The notes under the pieces are model-generated. The model had not been told where the DNA came from. It did no database searches and saw only the letters and a program-made list of their open reading frames with translations. A program made the translations under genes and the position numbers. A stretch of DNA of 64,000 nucleotides from Bacteroidota bacterium (GTDB taxonomy: Bacteria; Bacteroidota; Bacteroidia; Flavobacteriales; Weeksellaceae): positions 29,665-93,664 of the forward strand of contig JAEWOD010000015.1 in assembly GCA_023461035.1 (NCBI GenBank). Direction: 5' to 3'. Positions 62,681 to 64,000 of this stretch are shown piece by piece. How positions within the stretch are numbered: the first letter of the stretch is position 1; each line of letters opens with the position of its first letter.

Positions 62681-63874
62681 ATGTGTCAAAATCACGGAGT
62701 CGTTTATATGGGACCGGGAGAGGTTCAAATAAAAGAAATTGAATACCCAAAATTGGCGTTGGGCGATCGCAAATGCGAACATGGAGTTATTTTGAAAGTG
62801 GTTTCTACCAATATTTGTGGTTCGGATCAACACATGGTACGCGGAAGAACGACCGCTCCTTCCGGACTTGTTTTGGGACACGAAATCACGGGACAAGTGG
62901 TAGAAAAAGGAAAAGATGTCGAATTCATAGATGTAGGTGATATCGTTTCGGTTCCCTTTAACATCGCTTGTGGTCGTTGTCGAAATTGCAAGGAAGGAAA
63001 AACCGGAATCTGTCTCAATGTCAATCCGGCTCGCCCCGGAGCGGCTTATGGTTATGTGGATATGGGCGGTTGGATTGGTGGACAATCGGAATATGTAATG
63101 GTTCCTTATGCCGATTTCAACTTGCTGAAATTTCCGGACAATGAACAAGCTCTTGCTTACATCAGAGATTTGACGATGTTGTCGGATATCTTCCCAACCG
63201 GATTTCACGGTGCTGTTACCGCAGGAGTTGGCCCGGGATCTATCGTTTATGTTGCGGGTGCCGGCCCGGTAGGTTTGGCTTGTGCGGCAAGTTGTCATTT
63301 GTTGGGCGCAGCCGTGGTCATCGTTGGGGATTTGAACGAAGATCGTTTGGCACAAGCCAGAAGTTTTGGTTGTGAAACCATCAATCTAAACAATAATGCT
63401 TCGCTTGCAGAACAAATCGAACAAATAGTAGGTGTTCCGGAAGTAGATTGTTTTGTGGATTGTGTTGGATTTGAAGCCAGAGCGCATAGTCACGGTGGTG
63501 AAAGCGAAGAACAACCTGCGGTAGTTCTCAACCAAGCGATGGAAGTAACGCGAGCCGGAGGAGCCATAGGGATTCCCGGACTTTATGTTACGGAAGATCC
63601 GGGTGCGGTGGACTCTGGTGCAAAACAAGGAAATCTAAAAATCCGATTTGGATTGGGGTGGGCAAAATCCCATTGTTTTCATACCGGACAATGTCCCGTT
63701 ATGAAATATCACAGACAATTGATGAATGCGATTTTGTACGATAAAATTAAAATTGCAAAAGCGGTAAATGTTCAGGTCATTTCATTGAAAGATGCTCCAA
63801 ATGGCTATCGGGATTTCGATAAAGGCGTTGCCAAAAAATTTGTCATCGATCCGCATGGGATGATTCCTGCTTAG
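62681..63874 (+). CDS. fdhA: Glutathione-independent formaldehyde dehydrogenase
   Basis: A 397-residue zinc alcohol dehydrogenase relative that dismutates or oxidises formaldehyde with tightly bound NAD. Catalytic zinc ligands Cys46, His67 and Asp169, and structural zinc Cys97, Cys100, Cys103 and Cys111, fall at exactly the spacing of Pseudomonas FDH. The NAD-binding loop GAGPVG is at 193-198. The stop TAG (63872-63874) is shared with the left end of repeat copy E. Located in an operon behind the GlcG/HbpS gene. Detoxification of formaldehyde is the likely role. Confidence 0.96.
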   Translation: MCQNHGVVYMGPGEVQIKEIEYPKLALGDRKCEHGVILKVVSTNICGSDQHMVRGRTTAPSGLVLGHEITGQVVEKGKDVEFIDVGDIVSVPFNIACGRCRNCKEGKTGICLNVNPARPGAAYGYVDMGGWIGGQSEYVMVPYADFNLLKFPDNEQALAYIRDLTMLSDIFPTGFHGAVTAGVGPGSIVYVAGAGPVGLACAASCHLLGAAVVIVGDLNEDRLAQARSFGCETINLNNNASLAEQIEQIVGVPEVDCFVDCVGFEARAHSHGGESEEQPAVVLNQAMEVTRAGGAIGIPGLYVTEDPGAVDSGAKQGNLKIRFGLGWAKSHCFHTGQCPVMKYHRQLMNAILYDKIKIAKAVNVQVISLKDAPNGYRDFDKGVAKKFVIDPHGMIPA

Positions 63875-64000
63875 AGCCTGTTTAAATTTTATTGCTAAAA
63901 ATTTTTATAGCTATTTTGAGATGGATTTTTTGCTTCGTGTTTGAAGATTTATCGGGATAAATCAAGAATAGGAAGTGAAAAATACGCTCAAAAAGAGCAT
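63873..64000 (+). repeat. MITE-like repeat copy E, truncated by the window edge
   Basis: AGAGCCTGTTTAAATTTTA and the following 110 bases match copy B almost base for base, including GATTTATC-GG-GATAAATC. The right end is beyond the window. Its first base pairs overlap the fdhA stop codon. Confidence 0.88.

Overview
The window is a single AT-rich chromosomal segment of a Bacteroidota bacterium, very probably class Flavobacteriia. Evidence: exact matches to the Bacteroidota -7 promoter element TAnnTTTG upstream of many genes, a type IX secretion sorting domain, many SPII lipoproteins, TamL, DUF4290, DUF349 and DUF4407 proteins, a single-frame IS1 transposase, and fused E1 alpha/beta ketoacid dehydrogenase. 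The genus cannot be named from the sequence alone.

Layout. 0-3.4 kb is an accessory stretch: a truncated DUF4407 membrane protein, dispersed short palindromic repeats, two unknown lipoproteins and an IS1-family element. 3.5-9.4 kb holds eno, gltA, a nitronate monooxygenase-like flavoprotein, tesB and a membrane AraC-type regulator. 9.4-13.8 kb (minus strand) has a T9SS-exported M23 peptidase, two small lipoproteins, a sigma-54 response regulator without a DNA-binding domain, and DUF486. 14.1-20.1 kb has five tRNAs around an AmpD-like amidase, an exported deformylase-like protein, a porin and dnaK, the last behind a sigma-54-type promoter. 20.2-30.8 kb has accD, fbaA, tamL divergent from an SpoU methyltransferase, a serine hydrolase, tRNA-Ser, ansA, a BON-LysM protein and an OmpA lipoprotein. 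30.8-43.7 kb is mostly minus-strand housekeeping: dnaA with a phosphatase and methyltransferase, ribD, DUF349, aroE overlapped by a YoeB toxin pair, dedA, murA, DUF4290 and kdsA. 43.7-51.5 kb has an RluA-type synthase, glycosyltransferases, ftsE, rpmH, a 2OG oxygenase, and a PAS-LuxR regulator divergent from an unknown gene with repeated palindromes. 52-58 kb has gyrA, a TPR protein and the E1 dehydrogenase. 58-64 kb has a nonsense-interrupted nuclease-like gene, a PQQ sugar dehydrogenase, a DUF4185-like lipoprotein and a formaldehyde dehydrogenase locus with a GlcG/HbpS protein and a divergent AraC regulator.

No CRISPR array, prophage, restriction system or large defence island was seen. The most interesting signals are regulatory or repeat-based: a sigma-54-like promoter at dnaK; a family of roughly 160-190 bp elements with AGARMCTGTYTAAAT ends, some of which supply the stop codons of neighbouring genes; twin 24-bp palindromes around an orphan gene beside a PAS-LuxR regulator; and several enzymes with altered key residues (exported deformylase Cys to Asp, MurA Cys to Asp, AccD without zinc-ribbon cysteines). 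These are candidates, not demonstrated systems.
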